From Phlegmacium glaucopus (taxonomy: Eukaryota > Basidiomycota > Agaricomycetes > Agaricales > Cortinariaceae): 64,000 nt of DNA. Location: NCBI GenBank assembly GCA_015039465.1, contig MU130622.1:142858-206857 (forward strand). The letters are read 5' to 3'. Positions 45,350 through 54,333 of the stretch are shown here, piece after piece (within the stretch, counting starts at the first letter, position 1; the number at the start of each line of letters is the position of its first letter). The position numbers and the translations under genes were made by a program. The notes beneath the pieces were generated by a model, which was not told where the DNA came from, searched no databases, and saw only the letters and a program-made list of their open reading frames with translations.

Positions 45350-45740
45350 GTCTGCTGCAAGGGGGCACCAGGATCAGAAAAAAAGACCCGGTGTCGATTT
45401 TTTTGTTAAGAACTTTTTGGCTGGACTAACTAACTAACATAAGCAAGATATGTCTATATATAGTAATTTTACATAATTATTTCTAAATTTAGATGGATCT
45501 AATGGCACATCAATTCAGCCATCACAATTGCAAAACTTTCCAGACATCCAAACCACTGTCAACATAGTAGACATTATCTATTATAGTTATTTACAGTATG
45601 TTAAAGCTCATCTTTATTGAAATGATGCTCAAATTCTAATGAAAATGACAGGTACAATTTTTTTTTTGGGGGCCTGCAGCTGGACTAACTAACCAGGTAC
45701 TGGTCTGGGATTCTGATCCCGGTGCCCCCTTGGTCTGTTG
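45350..45740. mobile_element. Second hAT-like MITE (375 bp) with 8-bp target duplication
   Basis: GTCTGCTG (45350-45357) and GTCTGTTG (45733-45740) form an 8-bp direct repeat with one mismatch around a 375-bp segment (45358-45732). The left end reads CAAGGGGGCACCAGGATCAG. The right end, reverse-complemented, reads CAAGGGGGCACCGGGATCAG. The interior is AT-rich and has TGGACTAACTAAC near both ends. No transposase is present. Its termini are unrelated to the element at 622-1173, so the window holds two families of this kind. Confidence 0.75.
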
Positions 45741-45742
45741 TT

Positions 45743-45790
45743 TACCACCCCAAAGAAAATGTTTATGTAATCTTCAGACTTCGAAATCAT
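45743..45790. repeat. Lone copy of the helicase-element terminal repeat
   Basis: TACCACCCC...TATGTAATCTTCAGACTTCGAA matches, with scattered substitutions, the inverted repeats bounding the helicase fragment at 8534-8578 and 9546-9600. No inverted partner was found nearby, so this is a single end or a decayed copy. Confidence 0.6.
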
Positions 45791-45889
45791 CTTCCTCTCC
45801 TCTGAACACAATAATTGAAGGGTCTTTCAGCTGTTCTTACAGTAGTAGTTGATGGACTTTGATCTAGACGTGTAGAGCATAGCCTCAGT

Positions 45890-46100
45890 GTCGGAAAGTA
45901 ATGGTTGACAACTAATATATTTACCTAGACGCATAGAGTGTACTAGGATAGGACTTTAGTTAGACATCAGTATGAGTAAAAGAAAAGGATAATGTATGCC
46001 TCAGTGTTGGAAAGTAATGGTTGATAACTGAGGAGCAAAAAAGAAGTAATATAGATAATAAATGAACAAGGATATCATGTGATGTGATAGACCATCAACA
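45890..46100 (-). repeat. Probable 3' LTR of the decayed Copia element
   Basis: On the minus strand a polypurine run GATGGGGG (46101-46113) is followed by TGTTGATGGTC, a normal LTR start. The segment ends, toward lower coordinates, at ...TTTCCGACA near 45890 or at ...TTTCCAACA near 46007. The ambiguity arises because a word of about 30 bp (CCTCAGTGT(C/T)GGAAAGTAATGG...) is repeated about 117 bp apart. No matching 5' LTR was found upstream of the pol remnant. Confidence 0.5.
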
Positions 46101-46161
46101 CACCCCCATCAGGTCGGATAGAAAATGGAATGTAAGAAAAAGAAAGAAAGAATAAAGAAAA

Positions 46162-47680
46162 TCATGGGGTAGGAGTGGAAAGACCAAGAACCTCTTGATG
46201 ATGTTTGAATAAAGGAAAAGGAAGGGGTTTAGTAAAAATATCGGCAGGCATATCACTCGTAGGGATCCAAGTAGTTGAAAAAGAACCATTTAAAACATGA
46301 GAACGGATAAAATGATGACAAATATTGATGTGTTTCAAATGAGCTGAAATGGCTGGTGAATTGGAAAGTGAGCAGGCAGCTTGATTATTGGATAGGATGG
46401 GGAAAGGATGAGGGACAGGGAATTTGAGGAGACCCAGAAAAACCTTTAACCACAATGCCTCCTTGAATGCATGTGTCATTGCATAGTATCCTGCCTCGGT
46501 CAACGAAAGAGCAATTGACTTTTGTTTGACTGCAGACCACGAGACAAGAGAACCTTCAAAATAGAAGGAATATCCTGAGATGCTTTTATGATCCACAGCA
46601 TCCGAAGCCCAATCTGCATTGGAACAGCCCACATTTTGCATGTAAGCACAAAGCATAGCTGGAATGGATGATGAGGGTGATCCCAATAAAATGGCCAAGT
46701 CCTTGGTACCAGTCAGATACTGTAGTACATGCTTAGCAGCAAGAAAATGGAATTGAGTGGGTTTTGAATTGAATTGGCCAAGCCACATAGAATAGTATGA
46801 AAGGTCCAGTCATGTGGAAATGGCCAAATATAGTAGGCAACCCATGAGTCATTGGTATTTTGGAATGAGTTCATCATTGGTAATTTTGGGGAGTGAATTT
46901 GGTGGAAAAGGTGGCATTTTGGTGATTTTGTAGGGGAAGGGTGTAGAGGCAGGTTTACAATTGGTCATATTCCACTCATTCAGTAGCACAGTAATGTATA
47001 CATGTGAGGACAGCCATATAAGTCAGTTCAAATGATCCCAGATGATAAGGATGCTGAGGAATTTAGAACAAGGACCTAAGTCCACAATCAATAGACATTT
47101 GGTGAGAGTAGTGATGAACCACTGATAGAGGGAGGGAGAGTTTGTAATGGCAAGACCGTCATTGACATGAAGAGGGACATAGAGGACTAATGAGGTGCCA
47201 TCAACATTTGGAATAATGGATGAGTCTGGAGGCAATGTCCATTCACTGAAGAAAACACCATGATCAACTTCACATCATATCATGCCTAAGTCACATAGAA
47301 GGGACATGACAAGTGTGTAAAACTCATAGGCAGATTGATGGAGACCATAGAGTGCGACAAGTATTCAGAGAAACTTCCTAGGAGTAGTACTGGTATAACC
47401 TGGAAAAGGACAAGCATAGACAGGATGATGCAATTTTGCATGTAGGAAAGCTGTTTTGCAATTGAATTGAAATATCTCCAAGTCATGGACTGCTGCCCAA
47501 GCAAGAAGAATATGGACACTGGCCATTTTTGCAACAGGTGCATAAGTCTTGTTGTATTGGCCTGGACATTGATTGAAACCTTGGGCAACAAGGTGAGCCT
47601 TCTCCTTGCCTTTAATAAGCATCCCATCAGCATCTGTCTTTTGGTTGTAAATGTTAGGGCAACTGCGACGCTGACTTAGT
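46162..47680 (-). pseudogene. Ty1/Copia pol remnant (reverse transcriptase and RNase H)
   Basis: Minus-strand reading frames in several phases show Copia pol order. GKEKAHLVAQGFNQCPGQYN and FNCKTAFLHAKLHHPVY belong to the N-terminal RT region. LYVPLHVNDGLAIT is where the YVDDxxIT active site should be; here the catalytic pair reads VND, not VDD. HVLQYLTGTKDLAILLG, SNADWASDAVDHKSISGYSF and MPADIFTKPLP are the Copia RT-end and RNase H blocks. Gag, protease and integrase are missing, frames are shifted, and the right end breaks at about 47680. The element is dead and its 5' half has been lost. Confidence 0.8.
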
Positions 47681-48427
47681 CAAGCTAGCAGGGGATCCAA
47701 AGTTAATAATATTTCAGAAAAGATATCTACAAGTGACTGACCTAGCAGGGGATCCAAAGAGGAAAGGATGGGGATCCCTGCTACACCACCAATTGATGGA
47801 CATGTGTCCAGGACCTGGAACATGGAACATGTGCAGGGCCTTTACCCATCTTGGGTGGATATTGATCCGATATTCTCACAACAGCACAATCCAGCTAATA
47901 TCAGCATGTCAGCAGGTCGATGTTGCCTTGGCGCTTGGCTGGGATGTTGAGCGCAGCTGGTATGCCACATTGCGCTGATGATTGGGTTGGATGTTGATAA
48001 CACCTGGAGTGCCAGCCAGGTGCCTAGTATCCAGAGAGCTTCAAACAAGCTTTGTAGCACATCAGTGGTTTGTTTTCTGTGCATTCTACACAGCTCAAAG
48101 GTGGAGCTGTCGTATTCATATCATGGTATGTACACTGGAGGTGAAGAGCTAGCTTAACTTAAGCTTGATCCAGACATGTACAGGACCAATCTTCACAGCT
48201 GCTTTTGAGGTAGGGTAGCAATTTGCAAAAGATTTTAATTGGAAATTTGATAGTATCAATATTTTAATATTTAGAGAGTACGAGAATTATATACAAGAAA
48301 CATAAAGAAGTACTAAGTGACATTGTAATAAACCAACTTGCAGGCCACAGCTGCGCCAGTTATGGATTTGATATTAAAGGTGATTAGGTAGCGGTCGATG
48401 TTCTAAAATCCAAGCCTGAGATCAGTA
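47681..48427. other. Intergenic, repeat-like stretch
   Basis: CTAGCAGGGGATCCAAAG occurs twice (about 47685 and 47744), 59 bp apart. Several GATGTTGA words follow between 47930 and 48000. No coding sequence is supported. The right part contains the 3' region of the minus-strand gene that ends at 48428. Confidence 0.45.
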
Positions 48428-49722
48428 CTAGTGAGTCCCTGCAATCACATCATCTATCGAGTTCTGGAATACGTTGGCAGTGATGTCTGGGAGCGTATAG
48501 GATGCATTGTCCCCATAGCTGGTATGGTCAGCCTGGAGAATAGATTCAAAAGCCCTGTGCAAAATGTAAATACAACGAGCATACAGTGCTAAAATATAAC
48601 AACATACTTTGTGATCTTCCAGTTTTCCCCACCTGCCATCGTGCGAATGAGTAACAGACGCGCATTGACCTTATCCCAAAAATTTCCACCAGGGAATTCA
48701 ACATATACTTTACGCTGTTATGAAGATCCAGCATTAATACAAATGGCTATAATGAGTGACCAACGGCTTACCAGTAATGCTATCCTTGCGCAGAGAGGAA
48801 CTGTGACCAAGGACTTTGAATTAGTGACGATGGTGGTTGCGAGATCGAAGATACTGTCTGATTCGTTAACCGGCAATGCAAGACTTTCTTTGATCTGTAA
48901 CGTTGGGGTATTGAGATGGTGGTTAATTAAGAGAATAAATTCACAAACTGCTTTCTTTATCCTTGCCCGGGCTTGAGTCAGTTCTTCTTGTATGTCAGCT
49001 TTGATGACCTTGTAGGCATACAAGTCGCCCACTAGGTTATCTGGGACATAAGACCGTGGAAGAGAAGTGAGTATGGCCTAACATTATAAATCAGATAGGT
49101 TCTACATTATGAGGAGAACATACCATAACATGGTCTCCAGGCACCAAATCCTTCTTATATGCACTGAGCTTGCATGACAACAAGACCACAGCTACAAAAC
49201 TTTTGATATTTTCCTAAAGAAAGTTTCAGACATTGGTAATAAAGCACAGAAAAATACTTACAAGAAGTGGAGGTGAAGAAACGAAAGGTGGAGCAGTATT
49301 TTTGATGCCTGCAACCAAGTTCTCGACAGCACAGCATTGAATGAATAGCATTGTTTGTTTAAATGTTGAAGATCCCTGTGAATTTATTGTGAGATGTCTA
49401 GATATGCACTCGAAAATAGTTGGAAAAGGCACTTTACCCTAATGAACTCTTCAACGGTCTCACATTGGTATGGGTGCAACTTAAATTGAGCTGCTTTTTG
49501 CTGAGCAACAACTAGCTCATTGTGAAGGCTTGCAGCAGAATTCAACAGTACTCCTGATGGTGTATCATCGTCTAACACAAGTTCGTCCACTGCCACATCT
49601 CCAGGACCATTCGGTGGTGGACTTGACGACATCATTTGAAGGAGTTCACGTTCCACATTCTCATCATGTGACAAACCAAGGCTTGGGTCGATGCTCGGCG
49701 AAGAAGAGCGAGAGGTAGGCAT
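48428..49722 (-). CDS. Uncharacterised gene, left member of a divergent pair
   Basis: Not recognised as a named domain family. The start at 49722 gives an acidic, Ser-rich N-terminus (MPTSRSSSPSIDPSLG). HPYQCETVEEFIR joins in phase through introns of about 60, 48, 45, 50 and 53 nt. The rest is helical: SFVAVVLLSCKLSAYKKDLV, then VIKADIQEELTQARARIKKA, LVTVPLCARIALL and FWDKVNARLLLIRTMAGGEN. It stops at 48428 after about 300 residues. All exons are open and all junctions are GT-AG, so the gene looks intact, unlike its divergent neighbour. From general memory, proteins of this pattern are multi-copy in Agaricomycetes, which would suggest a mobile-element passenger or regulator; this is inference. 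Confidence 0.6.
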
Positions 49723-50023
49723 TATTGAAAGAGTGAAAATGAAAGTAGAAGTGAGTTTGACAATGCGAGGAAGTGGGAGAAAGGTTGAGAATTTAAAAGA
49801 ATAAGGACTTCATATTTTTGGTCACGAGGGCATACTCACGGGTCTTTAACTGGGATTTAGTGTGAAAAAACATTTTCTGCCTCCAAGTCTATCAAATCCT
49901 TCTCATATAAAATGCATGGATCGAAGGGTAGGAAAAAAACACAGTTGCCAGAATGTCAGTAACAGAAATCTATGAAACTTTCAACATTGACACATTGACA
50001 GAGCAACAGACATTGAATTATGA
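49723..50023. promoter_or_regulatory. Shared divergent promoter of the uncharacterised pair
   Basis: About 300 bases separate the start of the minus-strand gene from the first open codons of the long plus-strand gene. No TATA or operator is certain. The plus-strand start codon is not resolved and may lie here in a small exon. Confidence 0.4.
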
Positions 50024-52639
50024 ACTGAGGATGGAAAGATCAGATGTAAAATCTGTCTAGAACATCATGGACTGGACCGTTATGAAGAATGGATTCAACG
50101 TGATAGCCTGAAAGGTCACCAGAAGTCATCAAGCCATCAGAACTCTTTAGAACGTCAAGCAAGGTCAAACTCAACTGCTAACAATCCAGAGGATCTTCAG
50201 GAAGATCATTTCGCAATTGCTCAACCTGTATCTCTCGAAAATGGGGATAATTGCAGCGTTGTTCAACCTCATGGACCATCACTTGCTGAACACGAGATGT
50301 GGGATAATTTTGTGCCAACCGATGGTGCATTTGGGATAGAACAGGGGACGGAAGAGACTATGCAAGATGCTAGAATGGAGTTTGAGCGCAAGATCCAAGA
50401 ATTTGGACTGTGGGGTGGTCTTGAAACTATGCCCGATGAAGATATAGGCCATATCAGAGATGCATGGGATGAAGCTGAACGTGATGATATATTGACTGAG
50501 ATCCTACAGAACCTAGGTCAGGATACAGTATATGAATTTAGATCACGAACTTACCTTGAACTTACCTTGAATACCTTCAGCACTCGAAAACGATGAGTCT
50601 GGAGAAATTGACGATCAGACAAATTGTGATTCTAATACCTGGCACCCATATAATTCCAAACTCATGTTCCTCTTGGATACAATTGACAACTTACCTCGTC
50701 TTCGCATCTCGGGATCTTTGATGAGAGTTCTCTTGTGGTTACTGAAGGAGGTTGGGGTGAAACATGTTCCATCATTTGATGCCCTACGAAAAGTTCAGCA
50801 GAGAGTTTGAGATGAAAGTGGAGTCCCAACAATAAATTAGATGTCTCCAAAAGGAAATGCGTTCTCATTTAATGATCCCAGAACACTGATAGCTAATGTG
50901 AGTTTTCTATCACCTAAACAAGAGAAGACTTATGGACCAGCATATAATAGGACTGGATGAACCCACTTGTAGCCCCACACATCCGACGATACCCTGTCAT
51001 TCTGGCAAATGGGGTGATCTCTGAAGTTTGGCATGCTCAAAAGTGGAGGCATGATGTTGATCGACACGTCTTAAGTCCAATGTTTGATGCCGGAGATGGC
51101 AAGCACTACTTCATAGATGAACCAGCCATCCTTTTGAACAAAAATATGGTAATTCCTGTGCGATGGCTTGAAGATGATAAAGGGACGATATGGGCAGATG
51201 CATGGGAAGTTGAATACAATGAAACAATGGTGAGTATTTTTATAGCCACGCAAATTCCCAACTTTCCTGTGGATACTAACAGATTCTTTGTAGAAACTGT
51301 CGACAATTAGAGATGATCATATAATTATGATAAACGCTGCAGACTTACAGAAAAACATGCTGGACCTTGAAGCAGATAGTGAGATGCCCTGCTGGTCTGC
51401 TGAAACAATTTGTAAAGGCCATCCATTGCGCATGCCTAATCCTGATCGTGCGCTAGCCGAGGGTGACCCCATCTATTCAAGTTTTATTGATGTTTTTGGA
51501 GACAATGTGTCTGGCAACCGGTCGAAAAACTGGAACAAGCACTGGAATATTTATATCACTCACTGAAATCTGCCACGGAAACTTCTCAACCAACAGATTC
51601 ACACACATTTTGTATCAACCTCGACACATTCAAGTGTCCCAGAACAATTCCAGGGTATCAAACATATCATCAAGTGCGTTGATCAATAATCATAGCTGCA
51701 AAGGATTGAACATCTGACCTTACATAAAATAGAACGACACATCATGAACCGGTCAAAGTCCGAAATGTGGCTAATGGGCTCCAGACCCGATTTAAAATAT
51801 ACTGTAACTGTGCCCCAGGAGATAATCCTTCTCAGAGTGAGACATCTGGCCATATTGGAGGAAATGGGAATCATCCATGTCGCAAATGTGAGCTTGGGGA
51901 TACACAGAAAGTCAGGGAAACAGATGATGGATTCCATGCATCATTTTTTGTAGGCGTATTTCTCATGTTCATTTTCCTATGAATCTAACTAACCTCTGGT
52001 CATTCTAGCCTGGTGATCCCCGTTCATCAGATGATACACTTCAGAAGGTGGAAGAGCAAGTCCGCGCGGCATGTCTTGGAGTTGCCCAAACGGTAAAGGA
52101 CTTACAGACAAAAACAGGTGTCAAGGATACATTTACCCAATATTGGATTGATGAGCTTATTTGTAAAGCACAAAGCATACAAAAGCTCCAACCCTTTCGA
52201 TCCCCGCATGAAATCCAGGCAGAACTTATGGCATGGGTAGATGCAAACAAACCGGCAATATATAATTCATTTCTTACAATGCCAGGTACGCTATCATCCT
52301 TTCAGTCTTTAAAATATTTTAGCTACTCATTTCGCAGGCTTTGATGCTTCTCGTGATACACCTGTAGAAATTCTACATACAATATTGCTTGGTGTGGTAA
52401 AGTATATCTGGCATGGGTCACATTCGACATGGACAGCAGCCCAACAAAAGGTGTATTCAACTCGGCTCCAGGCAACTGATGCTTCTGGCCTCTCAATTCA
52501 TGCTATCCGGGCAAAGTATATCATGCAATATGTGAACTCTTTGATTGGCCGCCAATTGAAAACTCTGGTTCAAGTGAACACATTCCATGTTTATGACCTT
52601 GTAGACAGCACCAAGTTTCTTCTCACAAAGGCGATTGGC
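50024..52639 (+). pseudogene. Uncharacterised long zinc-binding protein gene, 5' part (split and mutated)
   Basis: The N-terminus has a CxxC...H...H finger-like segment (CKICLEHH...GHQKSSSH), then an acidic linker. Further exons read MNPLVAPHIRRYPVILANGV, KGTIWADAWEVEYNETM, HIGGNGNHPCRKCELGDTQ (a second Cys cluster preceded by CNC) and [20 protein letters not shown]. Introns fit in phase (for example 50517-50580). Three in-frame stops interrupt it: TGA at 50808, TAG at 50838 and TGA at 51564. Each sits where Arg (CGA) or Trp (TGG) would fit. The coding sequence breaks off at KAIG (52639) and resumes at 60522. I cannot name the family; it behaves like the multi-copy transposon-linked proteins of Agaricomycetes. 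Confidence 0.65.
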
Positions 52640-53040
52640 GTTATAAATCATTGTTTGTGTTGTTATAAAACACCAACCAGAGAGCAGTGGACCAGACCTT
52701 AGGTCAAGAGACTCCCTGTTGTTCGTTTAGGGAAGGTATAAACTTGACTTTTAACACACAGAGGTAAGGGGAAAGAATAGAGAAGAGAAGGAGGAGGATG
52801 AAGGTCTTGGAAGATGAATGAGGTATAAGACGAGGATGAGGATGAGCAAGAGAGAGTCTTCAGTAAGACTATAGCAGTTGAGGGATAGGGGGATAGATTG
52901 ACAGTAAGGGGCAAGAAAAGCGAACTTAAGGGAGGAATTTACTGGAATTCCACTGAGATGATGAAAGTGGGGGGTAAGAATGAATTGAACTGAACTACCT
53001 ATCCTGGTACAAAAGAGCAGTATTTATACCCTAAGGATGA

Positions 53041-53441
53041 TGTTACAACTTCGAACAACTCAGAAGATTCTGGTCGTAAACAGTCGTATAAAAGATCGTT
53101 TCGTCGTAGTCTGAGCTCAGAAGAATACCAAGAGAAGGTTCTCGAGGTAGAGTCTTAAGAGTTTGAGAAAGTCTTAGAAGAAAGTAACCGTGTTAGATTC
53201 TCAAGAATTAGCTAAGTGATACAAGAGAGTTTGTACGATATTTATAGTAAATAGTAAGAGTCATGCATAGAGTGAGGCGTCCGCATGTAGGGCATGTTGT
53301 ATGGTTATAAATAAGTGAAACAGTGAAAGAGGAATGGTAAACATGTGTAGAGCGGAGATGAAAAGTAAGAGATGAAAGGCATGTAGGTGAAACGAGCATG
53401 TGTTCGGTGGAGATTAGAAAAAGAAAAAGAGATTCGTAACA
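53041..53441 (-). repeat. 3' LTR of the Gypsy chromovirus
   Basis: 401 bp, TGTTAC...GTAACA. In element orientation it follows the polypurine tract. It carries the same TATA box and predicted RNA start as the other LTR, so it could also drive transcription into DNA to its left. Confidence 0.95.
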
Positions 53442-53443
53442 TT

Positions 53444-53454
53444 ACCCCCTTCTT
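53444..53454 (-). other. Polypurine tract of the Gypsy element
   Basis: AAGAAGGGGGT on the element strand lies two bases before the 3' LTR. This is the normal place for the plus-strand primer. Confidence 0.8.
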
Positions 53455-54124
53455 ATGTCGAAGACTCCGGATTCGACTCAGAATCTAAGAACAATCCTTC
53501 TCGTTGTTCGAGCGGACAATGTTGCCAGCCGTGCCCTTCTTCGAAACAATTGTTGCACAAGCGATATTCGTAAGGTGGTCGTTCGTTTGGTAAGACAATA
53601 GGTTCACCAGTAACTGATAGAAAACATTGTCGGGAAGTATGACCGTCGTTGTTGCAAGTAGAACAGTGGCGAGGTATAACAACTTCATCGTCGTCGTCGA
53701 TGATAATGGGGTTAAGACGAGTTCCGTAAGTTGTTGAATCAGGAAGAGGGAGTGGAGAAAATGTTTGTCGAAGGGGAAAGGGAGTATGTCGTCGAGTTCC
53801 AATGGGATTGTTTCGTTTGAGTCTGATAAATGGTTCAATTTGTCGAACCATTCCGCAACCACTCATGTTGTCGAATAATGTATCCGCTTGTGTTTGTAAG
53901 TACTCGAGTTCTCTTTTGCCTCGAATGATAGCTTGGTCGACGTGGTGGAAGTGGAGGAATTTGATATATTGAAGTGGGTTTGGTCGAAGAAAGGGAACGA
54001 GGTTGTTGATATCGTTTCTGGTTTGTATGTAAGAAGAAAATTCTTCATGAGTGAAGTTGAAGATTGGGGATCGACGATGGGAGGAACGAGAGGAAGAAGA
54101 GGGGGAGCGAGGAATTCGGGGCAT
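53453..54124 (-). CDS. Accessory Gypsy protein with two zinc knuckles in the env position
   Basis: 223 residues. The N-terminus is Ser/Arg-rich and basic (MPRIPRSPSSSSRSSHRRSP), followed by a helical middle. Two CCHC knuckles lie near the C-terminus (CSTCNNDGHTSRQC and CNNCFEEGHGWQHC), each CX2CX4HX4C, separated by an acidic IIIDDDDEVV upstream and a Pro-rich spacer. The frame ends 12 bases before the LTR and overlaps the polypurine tract. It has no signal peptide or membrane segment, so it is not an envelope protein. It probably binds nucleic acid; its role is unknown. Confidence 0.7.
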   Translation of the reverse strand: MPRIPRSPSSSSRSSHRRSPIFNFTHEEFSSYIQTRNDINNLVPFLRPNPLQYIKFLHFHHVDQAIIRGKRELEYLQTQADTLFDNMSGCGMVRQIEPFIRLKRNNPIGTRRHTPFPLRQTFSPLPLPDSTTYGTRLNPIIIDDDDEVVIPRHCSTCNNDGHTSRQCFLSVTGEPIVLPNERPPYEYRLCNNCFEEGHGWQHCPLEQREGLFLDSESNPESST

Positions 54125-54126
54125 TT

Positions 54127-54318
54127 TCAGAAGGATGGACAGTGGATTCGAGAATAGTTGATTTCGAAATCGAATTTTGGAAGGGTAAATTTATCGTTTC
54201 GTTGTTTTTCTAGGGCGAGCTTTATATCTTCGAAGTCGTCAGCGATTTTGGCGATGACGGTTATGAATTTCAGGAAGTCTTCATCTACGCATTGGTGTTG
54301 GTAAGAAATATAACGCAT
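54127..54318 (-). CDS. Extra small frame 3' of pol (helical)
   Basis: 63 residues starting MRYISYQHQCVDEDFLKFIT, mostly predicted helix, in the same frame as pol and 13 bases after its stop. Its own stop TGA is followed after two bases by the ATG of the next frame (TGAAAATG). It may be the first part of an accessory protein joined to the next frame by splicing or frameshifting. Function unknown. Confidence 0.45.
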   Translation of the reverse strand: MRYISYQHQCVDEDFLKFITVIAKIADDFEDIKLALEKQRNDKFTLPKFDFEINYSRIHCPSF

Positions 54319-54333
54319 GTCGAAGAAGTTGTC

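Noticed and set aside
50541..50563. 11-bp tandem repeat (CTTACCTTGAA twice) next to an apparent frame change in the long unknown gene, suspected as a frameshift mutation
   Set aside because: The change of frame is +1, but an 11-bp insertion would give +2. A GT-AG intron at 50517-50580 contains the repeat and restores the frame, so it is intronic.
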